A model generated the notes under the pieces. It was not told the origin of the DNA. It searched no databases and was given only the letters and a program-made list of their open reading frames with translations. 64,000 nt of DNA from VMSU01 sp031400755 (GTDB lineage: Bacteria; Desulfobacterota; Desulfobulbia; Desulfobulbales; VMSU01): NCBI GenBank assembly GCA_031400755.1, contig JANNQL010000127.1:1-64000 (forward strand), written 5' to 3'. The translations under genes were made by a program, and so were the position numbers. Below are positions 26,722 to 35,525 of the stretch, piece after piece (position 1 is the first letter of the stretch; each line of letters starts with the position of its first letter).

Positions 26722-27705
26722 CTACGGGGCCGGCTGTCCAGCTGGAACGGGCGGTGCAGGGCTTTCCGCCGAGGCCCCTTCGACCGGTGTGGCTATCAAG
26801 GCCTCCCGCCTGATTTCCAGGGCATCCTTGACGGCATATTCCTTGATCTTGGCGTAGAAGGGTGAGCTTGAGACCTTGACGGCCTGATCATTGTCTTCCT
26901 GCTTGGTCTTGGCCCAGATCTGCAAGGTGGTGGCCGCCCCCTCTTTGGCTTGGTAAGTGACGGTGGCCAGCGGTTGGCCCTTCGGGCTGAAGTCCTTGGC
27001 CAGATAGGCGGCTGTGGTGATGTCACTCACGGAGTTGATCAGGGTCTCAAGCCGTTTGGTGTCGAGCGCCACCTCCGGACTGTCCTTGAGTTGCCAGGCC
27101 TTTTTGGTGGCATCGTAGCTAAGTTCGATTACACCCACGGCATTGGCAATGGTCAGGCCAGTGAGGTTGGCGGCTGGCTGGCTGACGTATTTGCTCTGCC
27201 ACCAGGATTCCTTGTCAGTCTGGACCTCCCAGGCCGCCAGGTCGTTAATCTGATAGACCTCCTTGGCCTCGGCCAGGCGCAGATGAATGGATTTGGCGCT
27301 TGGCGAGGTGCCAAGGAAGAAGACGGTCTTGGCGTCGCCAAGGTTTAGTTCAACCTTGCGATTGAAGGCGCTATCTGCCACCTTCAGCCGGGCATGGCTA
27401 CCGGAGGTCTGGCTGACCAGACGGGAAGACTTCATGTCGGCGAGTTTTTTGATCAACCCCTCGATTTTGGCCTGATCGGCCGGGAATTCACCCTGGCTGA
27501 TCTGCCAGCCCTCTTTTTTGATCAAGGAGATGGATTTTCCCTGGTCATCAGTGATGACCAGGCCGGTCAGTTGGGCGGGGGACAAGGCCTTGAAGAGATT
27601 GGCCGCCGCCGGCGCCGTATTCTGGCCGGGCCGGTACAGAAAGGCGATGAGTGCTGCCTGCAACACCAGCAGGACGAAGAGTACGAGATTTTTTATTTTA
27701 TTCAT
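26722..27705 (-). CDS. DUF4340 domain protein
   Basis: A 327-residue protein with an N-terminal membrane anchor (NLVLFVLLVLQAALIAFLY) and a periplasmic body made of repeated beta-rich units: LVITDDQGKSISLIKKEGWQI, then the PAANLTGLTIAN region. This is the DUF4340 pattern. It lies 108 bp downstream of the GldG-like permease, as is common, and probably is an accessory part of that exporter. It ends with a Pro/Ala tail. Confidence 0.85.
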   Translation of the reverse strand: MNKIKNLVLFVLLVLQAALIAFLYRPGQNTAPAAANLFKALSPAQLTGLVITDDQGKSISLIKKEGWQISQGEFPADQAKIEGLIKKLADMKSSRLVSQTSGSHARLKVADSAFNRKVELNLGDAKTVFFLGTSPSAKSIHLRLAEAKEVYQINDLAAWEVQTDKESWWQSKYVSQPAANLTGLTIANAVGVIELSYDATKKAWQLKDSPEVALDTKRLETLINSVSDITTAAYLAKDFSPKGQPLATVTYQAKEGAATTLQIWAKTKQEDNDQAVKVSSSPFYAKIKEYAVKDALEIRREALIATPVEGASAESPAPPVPAGQPAP

Positions 27706-27813
27706 AATGGCCTCATGGCGTAAATAAGTTTTTGAGTTTCATGAGCGTACTTTGGTTTCATGGGGGTGATGAAGCAGCATCGTGCAGCATCACCCTCAGA
27801 AATCCTTTCCCGT

Positions 27814-30789
27814 TCAAGCCGAGAACAGCGGACGTTCCTTGCGCCGCCGCAGACCACCGTAGAGGCTTACCACCAGCAGCGCCAGGATGGCCACCCCGTA
27901 ATTCAACCACTCCCAGAAGGTCTGCTGCTGGCGGGAAAGGGGCATGAGCAGCCGGGCGTAGGTGCCGCGCGAGCGGATCACCAAGAGGTCCTCGTCTTCC
28001 ACTGACCAGTCAATCAAGTTTTGCAGGAAGCTTAAGCTGTTCATGAAGCGGTCTTGACTCATGGATTGGGAGATGCTGAACACTGTGTCGTTGATGAACT
28101 CAGCGCTGCCCACCACCACCAGGCGGGCCGATTCCGGTGACTTCTTGATGGCCGGGGCGTCAGGTAGCGCAACTTTTTCCTCCTTGGCCTTGGCCGGGGT
28201 TGCAGGATATGCCGCCGCCCCCTTTTTGCCTTTGGCAGTGGCCGCCAGAGGTTCCTCCGGCAGGGCCGCCTCCTCGTCCGCGGTCTCCTGCTCTTTTGCC
28301 TTGGCCTTAGCCGCAGCCCGAGGATCAGGACGGTCGGCAAAGAAACTGGCGAAGACGCCTTGGCTTGACACCGCCAGGGTCTGGGTGGCCATGGCGTCGC
28401 CAGGGGCAAAGCCCACCTCGGGGTAACGCTGGAAATCAGGCTGGATATCGCTGCCGTTTGCTATATTGAATGCCCAGGAATTGGGGCTCGATTCCAGCAG
28501 CTTGACGACCTTGCGGCCCTGGTCTTTGCTGTCGATGGTAAGCGGCGAGACCCAGTTCATGGTGACTGCAGGCAGGTTGGCCAGGGCCGGGGAGTCCTTG
28601 GCCATGCCGCCCTGCCTTACGTCCACGAAGAACGGGTAATTGATCTGCTGGATCTCCTGGACGGTCAGGCCGCCCAGGTTGCGGGTGACCGGGATCGGGA
28701 AGGGCTCGTTCTGCTGGTCCATGACCAGGGAGTCTTCCACCTTGACGCCGTAATGGGCCAGCAGGTCGCCCAGGCCGTTGCTGATCGGCTTGACCGCCAG
28801 GGCTTGGGAGTAGGGGTTCAAGTCGAGCAGAAAATTGCCGGCCAGGGCCACCACGGCGCCACCCCGCATCAGATACTGGTCAATGGCGAAGCGGGACATG
28901 TCGTCCATGCCCTGAGGGGCGGCCAGCAGCAGGACGTCGACATCAGGCGGCACCCGACCGGAACTAAGGTCAACCTTGGTCATATTATAGTTTTCCGGCA
29001 GCACCTTTTGGATCATCCGATAATTGTCCTTGGGCGGCGCTTGGCCCATCATCGCCATCTCGGGCGGGGCATCGGAGGGCGGGGTCCAGAGGCCAATGGT
29101 CTTCAGGAAACCGGAGGAGGTCTGCTTCAGGATCGACTCCACCTCCTTCCTGACTCCGGCCTCGCCCATATCAGCGGTGAGGTAGACCCGCTCGGTCTTA
29201 TCACCCACGGTCAACAGCAGATAGAGGTAAAAGGTGTCCTGCGAGAAAAAGGAGACCGGCATTGGCTCAATGTTGAAGCGTTTGTTGATCTCGGCCTGTT
29301 GCTGTGGGTCAGGGCCGGGGTCGATGCTCTCGTAATGCAGCTTGCCGCCGGACTCTTTGGCCAAGGTCTGGGCGACTTTGTCGATATCGCCCGGCAACTT
29401 GGCCAGTTGTTCCGGCAGGCTGCCCTTCGAGATGACGGCGGTCAGGCTCAAGTCGCCTTGGATTTTCTCGAATATTGCACCTAAGCTCTGGAAGCCAAAG
29501 ACCGCCTTCTTGATGGACTTGGTCAGGTCGTATTCCAGGTTGCGGAGGCGGACGTCGATCTGGCCGTCGGTCCGGGGCTGGACCTCAATGATGTCGTTAA
29601 AGCCCAAGACGACATGCTGATCGCCGTACTTGACCAAGATATTGAAATAGGAGTTGACCACCGAGGCCTCGTAGCGCCCCGCCACCTGGAAGGGGACCGG
29701 TTTGATGCCGTACTGCTGGTTGGCCTCGGCCTCGAGTGCGGCATCGTATTTGGGATCGACAAAGTCAACCTTGACCCGGCCCCGGGAGGCGATGGCGTAT
29801 TCCTGCAGCAGGTCCTTAATGCGCGGCACCAGCGGCGACAACAGGGGGTGGGTCTTTTCCGAGAAATAGCCGCGCAGGACTAAGGGGTCGGCAAGATTGG
29901 TGATCAGGTCGCGGCTGGTTTGCGACAGCGAGTACTCCCGGTTTTCGGTCAGATCGAGGCGCAAGGCGCTGATTTTGTTCAGCCAGAGGTTGGCGGCCAG
30001 GAGATTGGCGGCGATCAGCACGGTGGCGATGATTAGCCCCTGGCGGTATTTCAAGGTGTTTGCCCCGCAGCTCCAGCGTTTCTTGTCGAGTGCGAGGATG
30101 TTCAACACCAGGAAGAAGGCGGTGAGCGAGCCGTAATAGACCAGATCGCGCAGGTCGATAACGCCGCGTTCGATGCTGGCGAAACGGCTGCCGGTGCCTA
30201 GTGCCCGGAATAGGTCGCCCAGGGTGTTGCCCATGAAATTGGTGATGCCGGTAGAGCCCAGGACATAGAAGAAGCCGCCCACCAGGACGGTGAGGATCAG
30301 GGCGACGATCTGGTTATCGGTGCGCGAGGAGAGGTAGAGGCCAATGGCGATATAGGCCGAGGCCATCAAGAGAGCCCCCAAGTAGCCGCCAAAGACCGGA
30401 CCCCAGTCCAGATTGCCTAGCAGGGAGACAGTAATCGGCAGGCCCAAGGTCAGGGCGAGGGCCACCGCCACCAGGGCGAGGACGGCCAGGAATTTGCCGA
30501 GCACCAGTTGCCAGAGCCGGACCGGCAGGGTGAGGAGGATCTCCATGGTGCCCATGCGCTGCTCTTCGCTCCACTGTCGCATGGTCAAGGCCCCGACCAG
30601 GAAGATCATCAAGACCGGCATCCATCGGAAGAGCGGCCGGATGTCGGCGGTGTTTCTGGCAAAAAAGGTCTCCAGCCAGAAGAAGGAGAAGAGGGCGGCG
30701 AGCAGAAAGGCGCCGATAAAGAGCGCCGCCATCGGCGAACCGAAATAGGCCTTTAATTCTTTTTTGGTGATAGAGAGCATCCGGTTCAT
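27814..30789 (-). CDS. Fused ABC-2 permease and GldG-like auxiliary protein
   Basis: A 991-residue fusion. Residues 1-240 are an ABC-2 permease with about six helices (KKELKAYFGSPMAALFIG, EEQRMGTMEILLTLPV). From about 250 a second anchor, GLIIATVLIAANLLAANLWL, leads to a GldG-like periplasmic domain (TENREYSLSQTSRDL, VKVDFVDPKYD, RVYLTADMGEAGVRKEVESIL). An Ala/Lys/Glu-rich low-complexity stretch at about 800-870 and a last helix follow (YGVAILALLVVSLYGG). In Bacteroidetes GldF and GldG are separate. Here they are one chain. The ATPase gene overlaps its start by 4 bp. Substrate is unknown. Confidence 0.88.
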   Translation of the reverse strand: MNRMLSITKKELKAYFGSPMAALFIGAFLLAALFSFFWLETFFARNTADIRPLFRWMPVLMIFLVGALTMRQWSEEQRMGTMEILLTLPVRLWQLVLGKFLAVLALVAVALALTLGLPITVSLLGNLDWGPVFGGYLGALLMASAYIAIGLYLSSRTDNQIVALILTVLVGGFFYVLGSTGITNFMGNTLGDLFRALGTGSRFASIERGVIDLRDLVYYGSLTAFFLVLNILALDKKRWSCGANTLKYRQGLIIATVLIAANLLAANLWLNKISALRLDLTENREYSLSQTSRDLITNLADPLVLRGYFSEKTHPLLSPLVPRIKDLLQEYAIASRGRVKVDFVDPKYDAALEAEANQQYGIKPVPFQVAGRYEASVVNSYFNILVKYGDQHVVLGFNDIIEVQPRTDGQIDVRLRNLEYDLTKSIKKAVFGFQSLGAIFEKIQGDLSLTAVISKGSLPEQLAKLPGDIDKVAQTLAKESGGKLHYESIDPGPDPQQQAEINKRFNIEPMPVSFFSQDTFYLYLLLTVGDKTERVYLTADMGEAGVRKEVESILKQTSSGFLKTIGLWTPPSDAPPEMAMMGQAPPKDNYRMIQKVLPENYNMTKVDLSSGRVPPDVDVLLLAAPQGMDDMSRFAIDQYLMRGGAVVALAGNFLLDLNPYSQALAVKPISNGLGDLLAHYGVKVEDSLVMDQQNEPFPIPVTRNLGGLTVQEIQQINYPFFVDVRQGGMAKDSPALANLPAVTMNWVSPLTIDSKDQGRKVVKLLESSPNSWAFNIANGSDIQPDFQRYPEVGFAPGDAMATQTLAVSSQGVFASFFADRPDPRAAAKAKAKEQETADEEAALPEEPLAATAKGKKGAAAYPATPAKAKEEKVALPDAPAIKKSPESARLVVVGSAEFINDTVFSISQSMSQDRFMNSLSFLQNLIDWSVEDEDLLVIRSRGTYARLLMPLSRQQQTFWEWLNYGVAILALLVVSLYGGLRRRKERPLFSA

Positions 30790-31724
30790 CGTCCACCTCC
30801 AACCGTTGCGGTCAGTTCATTGAAAACAGATTCAAGGGTCCTGGTCTCATGGCGCAGCTCCCAGAGCGGCCAGTCGTGCTCCTTGGCCAGGGTGAAGATG
30901 CGGGGGCAGAGGTCCTGGCCGCCGCCCGAGCCCCGTACCCTAAACATTACCGCCTCGGCCTTTTCATCCATATCGACCCGGGTGACGCCAGGGATGCCGT
31001 CCAGGGCCTGTTTAATGGCATCTTCCTGGCCGGATCGTCCGACGGTGAGCAGGGCCTGGGCGGTGGCCGCCATCTCCGAGAGTTTGGCATCGGCTTTGAG
31101 TTCGCCGCGGATGACGATGAGGGCCCGGTCGCAGGTCGCCTCGACCTCGGAGAGGATATGGGTCGAGACCATAACCGTGCTGTTTTTGGAGAGCGAGCGG
31201 ATCAGGCGCCTGACCTCAACGATCTGGGTGGGGTCCAGGCCGTTGGTTGGTTCGTCCAAGATCAAGAGCTTAGGCTGATGGATAATGGCCTGGGCCAGGC
31301 CGACCCGTTGGCGGTAGCCCTTGCTCAGGGTGCCGATGGGGGTGGTGAGCCGGTCCACTAGGCCTACGGCGATGGCCGCCTCGCCGATTCGGTCCCGCTG
31401 CTTTGCTTTGGGGATATTGCGCAGTTCGGCGATCATCTTGAGGTAGGACTGGACGGTGAGTTCCGGGTAGATCGGGGCGTTCTCCGGCAGGTAGCCGATC
31501 ATCTCCTGGACCTTTTCGGTGTCGGTCAAGACATCGAAACCGCCGACGCTTGCCGTGCCCGAGGAGGGGTGGAGAAAGCCGGTCAGGATCTTCATCAGGG
31601 TGGTCTTGCCGGCGCCGTTGGGACCAAGCAGACCGATGACCTCGCCGGCGGTGATCGAGAAGGAGACACCGCTCAAGGCCGCCACATCATCATAATTTTT
31701 ACAGAGTTCCTTGACGTCAATCAT
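30786..31724 (-). CDS. GldA-like ABC transporter ATPase
   Basis: A 312-residue ATPase with Walker A LLGPNGAGKTTLMKIL, signature TLSKGYRQRVGLAQA (SKGYRQR type, usual in this subgroup), and Walker B LLILDEPTNGLDPTQIVE. It overlaps the permease gene by ATGA. The C-terminal 80 residues form the usual DUF4162-like extension. It probably powers a Gld-type exporter with the fused permease and the DUF4340 protein. Confidence 0.9.
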   Translation of the reverse strand: MIDVKELCKNYDDVAALSGVSFSITAGEVIGLLGPNGAGKTTLMKILTGFLHPSSGTASVGGFDVLTDTEKVQEMIGYLPENAPIYPELTVQSYLKMIAELRNIPKAKQRDRIGEAAIAVGLVDRLTTPIGTLSKGYRQRVGLAQAIIHQPKLLILDEPTNGLDPTQIVEVRRLIRSLSKNSTVMVSTHILSEVEATCDRALIVIRGELKADAKLSEMAATAQALLTVGRSGQEDAIKQALDGIPGVTRVDMDEKAEAVMFRVRGSGGGQDLCPRIFTLAKEHDWPLWELRHETRTLESVFNELTATVGGGR

Positions 31725-31774
31725 AAGTAAATGGCCTTAGTTTGTGTTTGTGGTTTTAGGGGTTATATGTAGGT

Positions 31775-31892
31775 AGGCTGTAGACTGAAGGCTATTAGGC
31801 TGTAGGACGGGCGGTATTTTACGGATAGAACAAAGAGTATTGTCGAGTTCATCTCTGTAATATTTTACCTAACAGTCTTCAGCCTACAGCCT
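31775..31892. repeat. Imperfect inverted repeat (MITE-like) before htpG 3' end
   Basis: A 25-bp arm, AGGCTGTAGACTGAAGGCTA plus TTAGG (31775-31799), pairs with 31868-31892 with three mismatches. The 68-bp middle is AT-rich and has no gene. The arm is made of CTGTAG/CTGAAG units, a type seen as dispersed repeats. It fills much of the 266-bp gap between the convergent-to-same-strand genes GldA-like ATPase and htpG. Confidence 0.55.
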
Positions 31893-31990
31893 AAACAACC
31901 TGTACGTTCAGTAGAAAAACTGTGCCGGCGTCTCAGCGGTTGAATGAATAGCACCGTCGGGGCGTTTGCGCAAGACCGGACTTTTACGTT

Positions 31991-33850
31991 TTATCCCTTT
32001 ACTGCCTTGGCGAGTATCTGGTAATTGCGTTCTACCATACTGCGCGGGTCAACCAAGAGGCCGGCCTGGATCATGGCGTTGTCGTGAATTTGTGCGACGA
32101 TCATGCGGGCCAGGGCCTCGTCCTTGACCCGCAGCTCGGCCAGGCCCTTGATCAGCGGGTGGCTGGGGTTGATCTCCAGGTTCTTGGCGCCGAAGTCCTT
32201 GGGGCCGTCGGGGCTTGAGGCCCGCATGATGCGCTCCATGGAGGCGGTCATGAAGCCGTCCGGGTTGACGATGATGGCCGGGCTGTCGACTAAGCGTTTG
32301 GACTCGCAGACCTCCTTGACCCGCTCGGCCAAGACCTCCTTCATCCACTTGGTCAGCGAACCGACGATGTTTTTGTCCAAGCGGTCCTTGGCCTCCTCCG
32401 CCTCCTTGTCTTCCGGGAGCTTGAGGTCGGCGCGGTCGGCAGAGACCAGCTTCTTGCCGTCGAACTCGCCAAGGTGGCTGAACACGAAGTCGTCAATCGG
32501 CTCCATGGTGTAGATGATCTCGATGTGCTGCTTCTTGAAGGCGTCGAGATAGGGGCCGGACTCGATGGCTACGCGGTTGGGGCCGTTGATGTAATAGATC
32601 TCCTGCTGGCCCTCTTTCATCCGCCCGACATAGTCGGCAAGCGAGATCAGGCTGCCGGCCTCAGAGGTCGAGGACTCGAAACGCAAGAGCTTGGCGATGG
32701 ACTCGCGGTGGGTGAAATCGGAGGTGGCGCCCTCTTTCAGGAAGAAACCAAAGGTCTTCCAGAACTCCAGGTAGGTCTCAGGCTGGCTCTTAGCCTGCTC
32801 GTCCAGGAATTTCAGGAAGCGCTTGGTGACCACCTTGTTGATTTTGGCGACCAGGGAGTTGTCCTGGAGTGCCTGGCGCGAGATGTTCAAGGGCAGGTCC
32901 TCGGAGTCGATGACCCCGCGCAGGAAGCGCAGCCACTCCGGCAGGATCTTGTCGCTGTGTTGCTCGATCAGCACCTTCTGGCAGTAGAGATTGACGCCTG
33001 GGTCCATGCGGCCGAAGCCCATTTTTTCAAAGTTTTCCTTGGGCACGAAGAGCAGGGAGTGGATGGCGAGCGGCGCATCGGCTGAAAAATGCAGGCGGTA
33101 CAGCGGTTCGTCATAGGCGTTGCCAACGAATTTGTAAAATTCGGAGTACTCTTCATCTTTGATCTCGTTCGTGTTCTTGGTCCACAGGGCCTGGACGGTG
33201 TTGATCGTCTCGCCGGCCAGCTTGATCGGGAAGGGCACAAAGCTTGAATACTGTTTGATGATCCGCTTGATGGCCTCGTCCTTGGCGTAGTCCTTGGAGT
33301 TGTCGTTTAGTTCGATGATCAGCTTGGTGCCCCGGTGCAGGCCGGGGCAGGGGGCGACGGTGTAAGAGCCGGTACCGTCCGAGGTCCACTCGTGACCGTT
33401 GTCGCCGAGCTGGTAGGAGCGTGACTGGACCCGGACCTTTTTGGCCACCATGAAGGCGGCATAGAAACCGACCCCGAACTGGCCGATGATGTTGACATCC
33501 TTCTGGGCGGTCTCGCTCAGTTCGGAGAGGAAGGTCTTGGAGCCGGAGTGGGCGATGGTGCCCAGGTTGGCGATCAACTCGTCCCGGGTCATGCCGATGC
33601 CGGTGTCGATGAGGGTGATGGTGTGGTCCTGGTCATTGACCGTGATGTTGATGTCGAGCGGGGCGTCCTTGTCAAAGACCTCTTGCTCCATCAGGTTATA
33701 ATGACGCATCTTTTCCAGGGCATCGGCGGCGTTGGAGATCAGTTCCCGGAGGAAGATGTCCCGTTCCGTGTAGAGGGAATGGATGACGATATCGAGAAGT
33801 TTCTTGGTCTCTGATTGAAACTCCAGGGTTTCGGTCGGTTCAATTGTCAT
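31991..33850 (-). CDS. htpG: Chaperone HtpG (Hsp90)
   Basis: A 619-residue Hsp90, the normal bacterial length. The N-terminal GHKL ATPase shows FLRELISNAADALEKMR, DTGIGMTRDEL, and GQFGVGFYAAFMV. The middle domain has the RGVIDSEDLPLNISR catalytic loop, and the C-terminal dimer domain ends near residue 619. It folds and remodels client proteins in the cytosol. A plausible promoter lies at 33899-33926. Confidence 0.97.
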   Translation of the reverse strand: MTIEPTETLEFQSETKKLLDIVIHSLYTERDIFLRELISNAADALEKMRHYNLMEQEVFDKDAPLDINITVNDQDHTITLIDTGIGMTRDELIANLGTIAHSGSKTFLSELSETAQKDVNIIGQFGVGFYAAFMVAKKVRVQSRSYQLGDNGHEWTSDGTGSYTVAPCPGLHRGTKLIIELNDNSKDYAKDEAIKRIIKQYSSFVPFPIKLAGETINTVQALWTKNTNEIKDEEYSEFYKFVGNAYDEPLYRLHFSADAPLAIHSLLFVPKENFEKMGFGRMDPGVNLYCQKVLIEQHSDKILPEWLRFLRGVIDSEDLPLNISRQALQDNSLVAKINKVVTKRFLKFLDEQAKSQPETYLEFWKTFGFFLKEGATSDFTHRESIAKLLRFESSTSEAGSLISLADYVGRMKEGQQEIYYINGPNRVAIESGPYLDAFKKQHIEIIYTMEPIDDFVFSHLGEFDGKKLVSADRADLKLPEDKEAEEAKDRLDKNIVGSLTKWMKEVLAERVKEVCESKRLVDSPAIIVNPDGFMTASMERIMRASSPDGPKDFGAKNLEINPSHPLIKGLAELRVKDEALARMIVAQIHDNAMIQAGLLVDPRSMVERNYQILAKAVKG

Positions 33851-33898
33851 TTGCTACCTCGTCTGATTTCTGTTAAAGGGAAGGGTATTTTGGGGCGG

Positions 33899-33926
33899 AA
33901 ATTAATCATTAAAATGGGCTTGTCAA
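33899..33926 (-). promoter_or_regulatory. Promoter candidate for htpG
   Basis: On the minus strand, TTGACA (33926-33921) is followed by a 16-bp spacer and TAATTT (33904-33899). It lies about 50 bp before the htpG start. The sequence is sigma-70-like. A sigma-32 type box was not clear. Confidence 0.45.
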
Positions 33927-33990
33927 GGCTGCTATTTTTGGCCGACGCCGAGAAACCCTCTCACCTTGTCTCTTCACTTTTTACTTTACC

Positions 33991-34560
33991 ATGGACTTAT
34001 CAACCATCTTGATCATTGCCTTGGCGCTCGCGGTTGACGCCTTTGCCGTGGCCCTGTCGGCAGGAATCTCCCTGCCGTGGGTGGGCAAGCGCCATACCTT
34101 CCGGCTGGCTTGGCATTTTGGGCTGTTTCAGGCGGGCATGAATATCATCGGCTGGGGAGCAGGGCTTACTGTGCGCTCGTTGATCGAACGCTTCGATCAC
34201 TGGCTGGCCTTTGCGCTCCTGGCCTTTGTCGGCGGCAGGATGATTGTCGAGGCCTTGGAACTGAAAGATGGGAGCGAGACCGGCAGGGACCCGACCCGGG
34301 GTCGAACCCTGGTCATGCTGTCCGTCGCCACCAGCATTGACTCCCTGGCGGTGGGGTTGAGCTTTGCGGTGCTCAAGATCTCGGTGTGGTTCCCGGCCCT
34401 GGTCATTGGGGTGGTGGCCACCGTACTTACTGGCATTGGCCTGCACCTTGGCCGGGTAGTGGGTTCAGCCTCGCGGCTTGGCACGAAGGCGGAGATAGCC
34501 GGTGGCCTGGTCCTGATCGCCATTGGCCTTCGTCTCCTTCATGAGCATGGGGTGTTTTAG
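33991..34560 (+). CDS. mntP: Manganese efflux pump MntP
   Basis: A 189-residue protein with six helices in two similar halves. ALAVDAFAVALSAG in helix 1 and VATSIDSLAVGLSFA in the second half are the paired D-containing motifs that bind Mn. It would export Mn(II). It is divergent from htpG and runs tail to tail with the toxin gene, with 2 bp between them. In some bacteria yybP-ykoY riboswitches control it. I saw none here. Confidence 0.92.
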   Translation: MDLSTILIIALALAVDAFAVALSAGISLPWVGKRHTFRLAWHFGLFQAGMNIIGWGAGLTVRSLIERFDHWLAFALLAFVGGRMIVEALELKDGSETGRDPTRGRTLVMLSVATSIDSLAVGLSFAVLKISVWFPALVIGVVATVLTGIGLHLGRVVGSASRLGTKAEIAGGLVLIAIGLRLLHEHGVF

Positions 34561-34562
34561 AA

Positions 34563-34838
34563 TTACAACCGGCTTGGCCAGGCGCGCGACGTATGATACA
34601 CGCGCAGGATTTGGAGAAAGTCTCCCTTGACCCGGTATGGTACGATATACGGGATTTTAGGAACAACAAGCTTTTTGGTTCCGGGAACACGGCCAACTCG
34701 ACCGAGCCCCGGTTGTTCTTTCAACAATGAAACCGCCTTGATGATTTTCAGCACAACATCGTCTGCCGCTGATGGGTTTATGTATGCCTCTATAGCATCA
34801 AGATCGAGCAATGCTCGCTTTAGCCATTTAACGTGCAA
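34563..34838 (-). CDS. RelE/ParE-superfamily toxin
   Basis: A 91-residue protein. I choose TTG 34838, which follows GAGAGG and overlaps the antitoxin's 3' end by 11 bp. An ATG further up in this frame would run through the antitoxin gene. The sequence HVKWLKRALLDLDAIEAYI, QPGLGRVGRVPGTKKLVV, and YIVPYRVKGDFLQILRVYHTSRAW are typical of ParE/RelE toxins. It would block gyrase or cut mRNA at ribosomes. Which one is not clear. It is paired with the RHH antitoxin upstream. Confidence 0.85.
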   Translation of the reverse strand: MHVKWLKRALLDLDAIEAYINPSAADDVVLKIIKAVSLLKEQPGLGRVGRVPGTKKLVVPKIPYIVPYRVKGDFLQILRVYHTSRAWPSRL

Positions 34839-35076
34839 GCTTGGCCTCTCGCTGGGCAAGCACCTCATCATGGCCCACAAAAATAGCCTCATGGCTATCC
34901 GCTTCGATCAAGGCATCCTTAATGCCTTTTATCTGCCATTCGTTTACATCGAGATACTGTTCTAGCGCCTCTTCGATGACGTAGGATTTTGAGCGGTGAG
35001 TAGTGCGAGCAAGAGCTTCAATGCGGCTACGGGTGTCGGGCTTGACCCGTACTGTCAAACTGGCGGCTTTGAGCAT
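34828..35076 (-). CDS. CopG/RHH-family antitoxin
   Basis: An 82-residue protein starting at ATG 35076 behind AAGGAGGA. A longer frame (to 35187) crosses the promoter and is rejected. SLTVRVKPDTRSRIEALARTT is the ribbon-helix-helix DNA-binding part, and the C-terminal helix (residues 45-82) should wrap the toxin. It would neutralise the toxin and repress its own promoter through the palindrome at 35151. Confidence 0.85.
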   Translation of the reverse strand: MLKAASLTVRVKPDTRSRIEALARTTHRSKSYVIEEALEQYLDVNEWQIKGIKDALIEADSHEAIFVGHDEVLAQREAKLAR

Positions 35077-35150
35077 GATATTCCTCCTTAGCGATTCACA
35101 CCACAAGTGGCGGTTTATCATAAAGTTACTTGGAAGGTAAAATGTGAACA

Positions 35151-35180
35151 CATTGTAATACAATGCGTTACAATGGTCAA
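35151..35180 (-). promoter_or_regulatory. TA promoter with overlapping operator palindrome
   Basis: On the minus strand, TTGACC (35180-35175), a 17-bp spacer, and TACAAT (35157-35152) form a good sigma-70 promoter. The palindrome CATTGTA-A-TACAATG (35151-35165) covers the -10 box, with a third half-site TTACAATG at 35168-35175. This is a typical RHH autorepression operator. Confidence 0.65.
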
Positions 35181-35525
35181 CACGCACTCAAAAAATCCTC
35201 CAGGAATAAAAGAGCTCGCTGGCTCAAGTTCCCTCGGCTTATTTTTGTTGTAAAGGGGAGGCCCGCAGCTGCACACTGATTAAACAGAATTTTCAGCTCA
35301 AATTGAAGCTTTGTTGTTGGCAGGCTTAAAAATGCTACTGCTTACTTGGAATATACGCTAGCCTAAATCTGAGAAGTTGCCAGGGAGGTTACGATTTGAT
35401 TCGGATTTTATTTTTGGTGAGGTTGAAGATGGAATTTGCGATTCAAAAAAATGGATCGGGACGTAGATTCATATAACTGCATGAACCAGACAGTTATCGA
35501 TGAATTTGTTGTAAGTGGTGCCATT
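35181..35525. other. 345-bp gap without a recognised gene
   Basis: The stretch lies between the TA promoter and the 3' end of the PHP lipoprotein gene. It is fairly AT-rich, and I see no ORF with a credible start, no RNA gene and no strong hairpin. It may hold the transcript end of the phosphoesterase operon. Confidence 0.4.

Noticed and set aside
28120..28340. Ala/Lys/Glu-rich stretch in the GldG-like fusion
   Set aside because: I considered a repeat or a frameshift, but the frame is continuous and homologous sequence resumes on both sides, so it is a low-complexity linker.
33851..33990. Possible yybP-ykoY manganese riboswitch before mntP
   Set aside because: The gap to htpG is short and none of the conserved riboswitch core could be found by eye.
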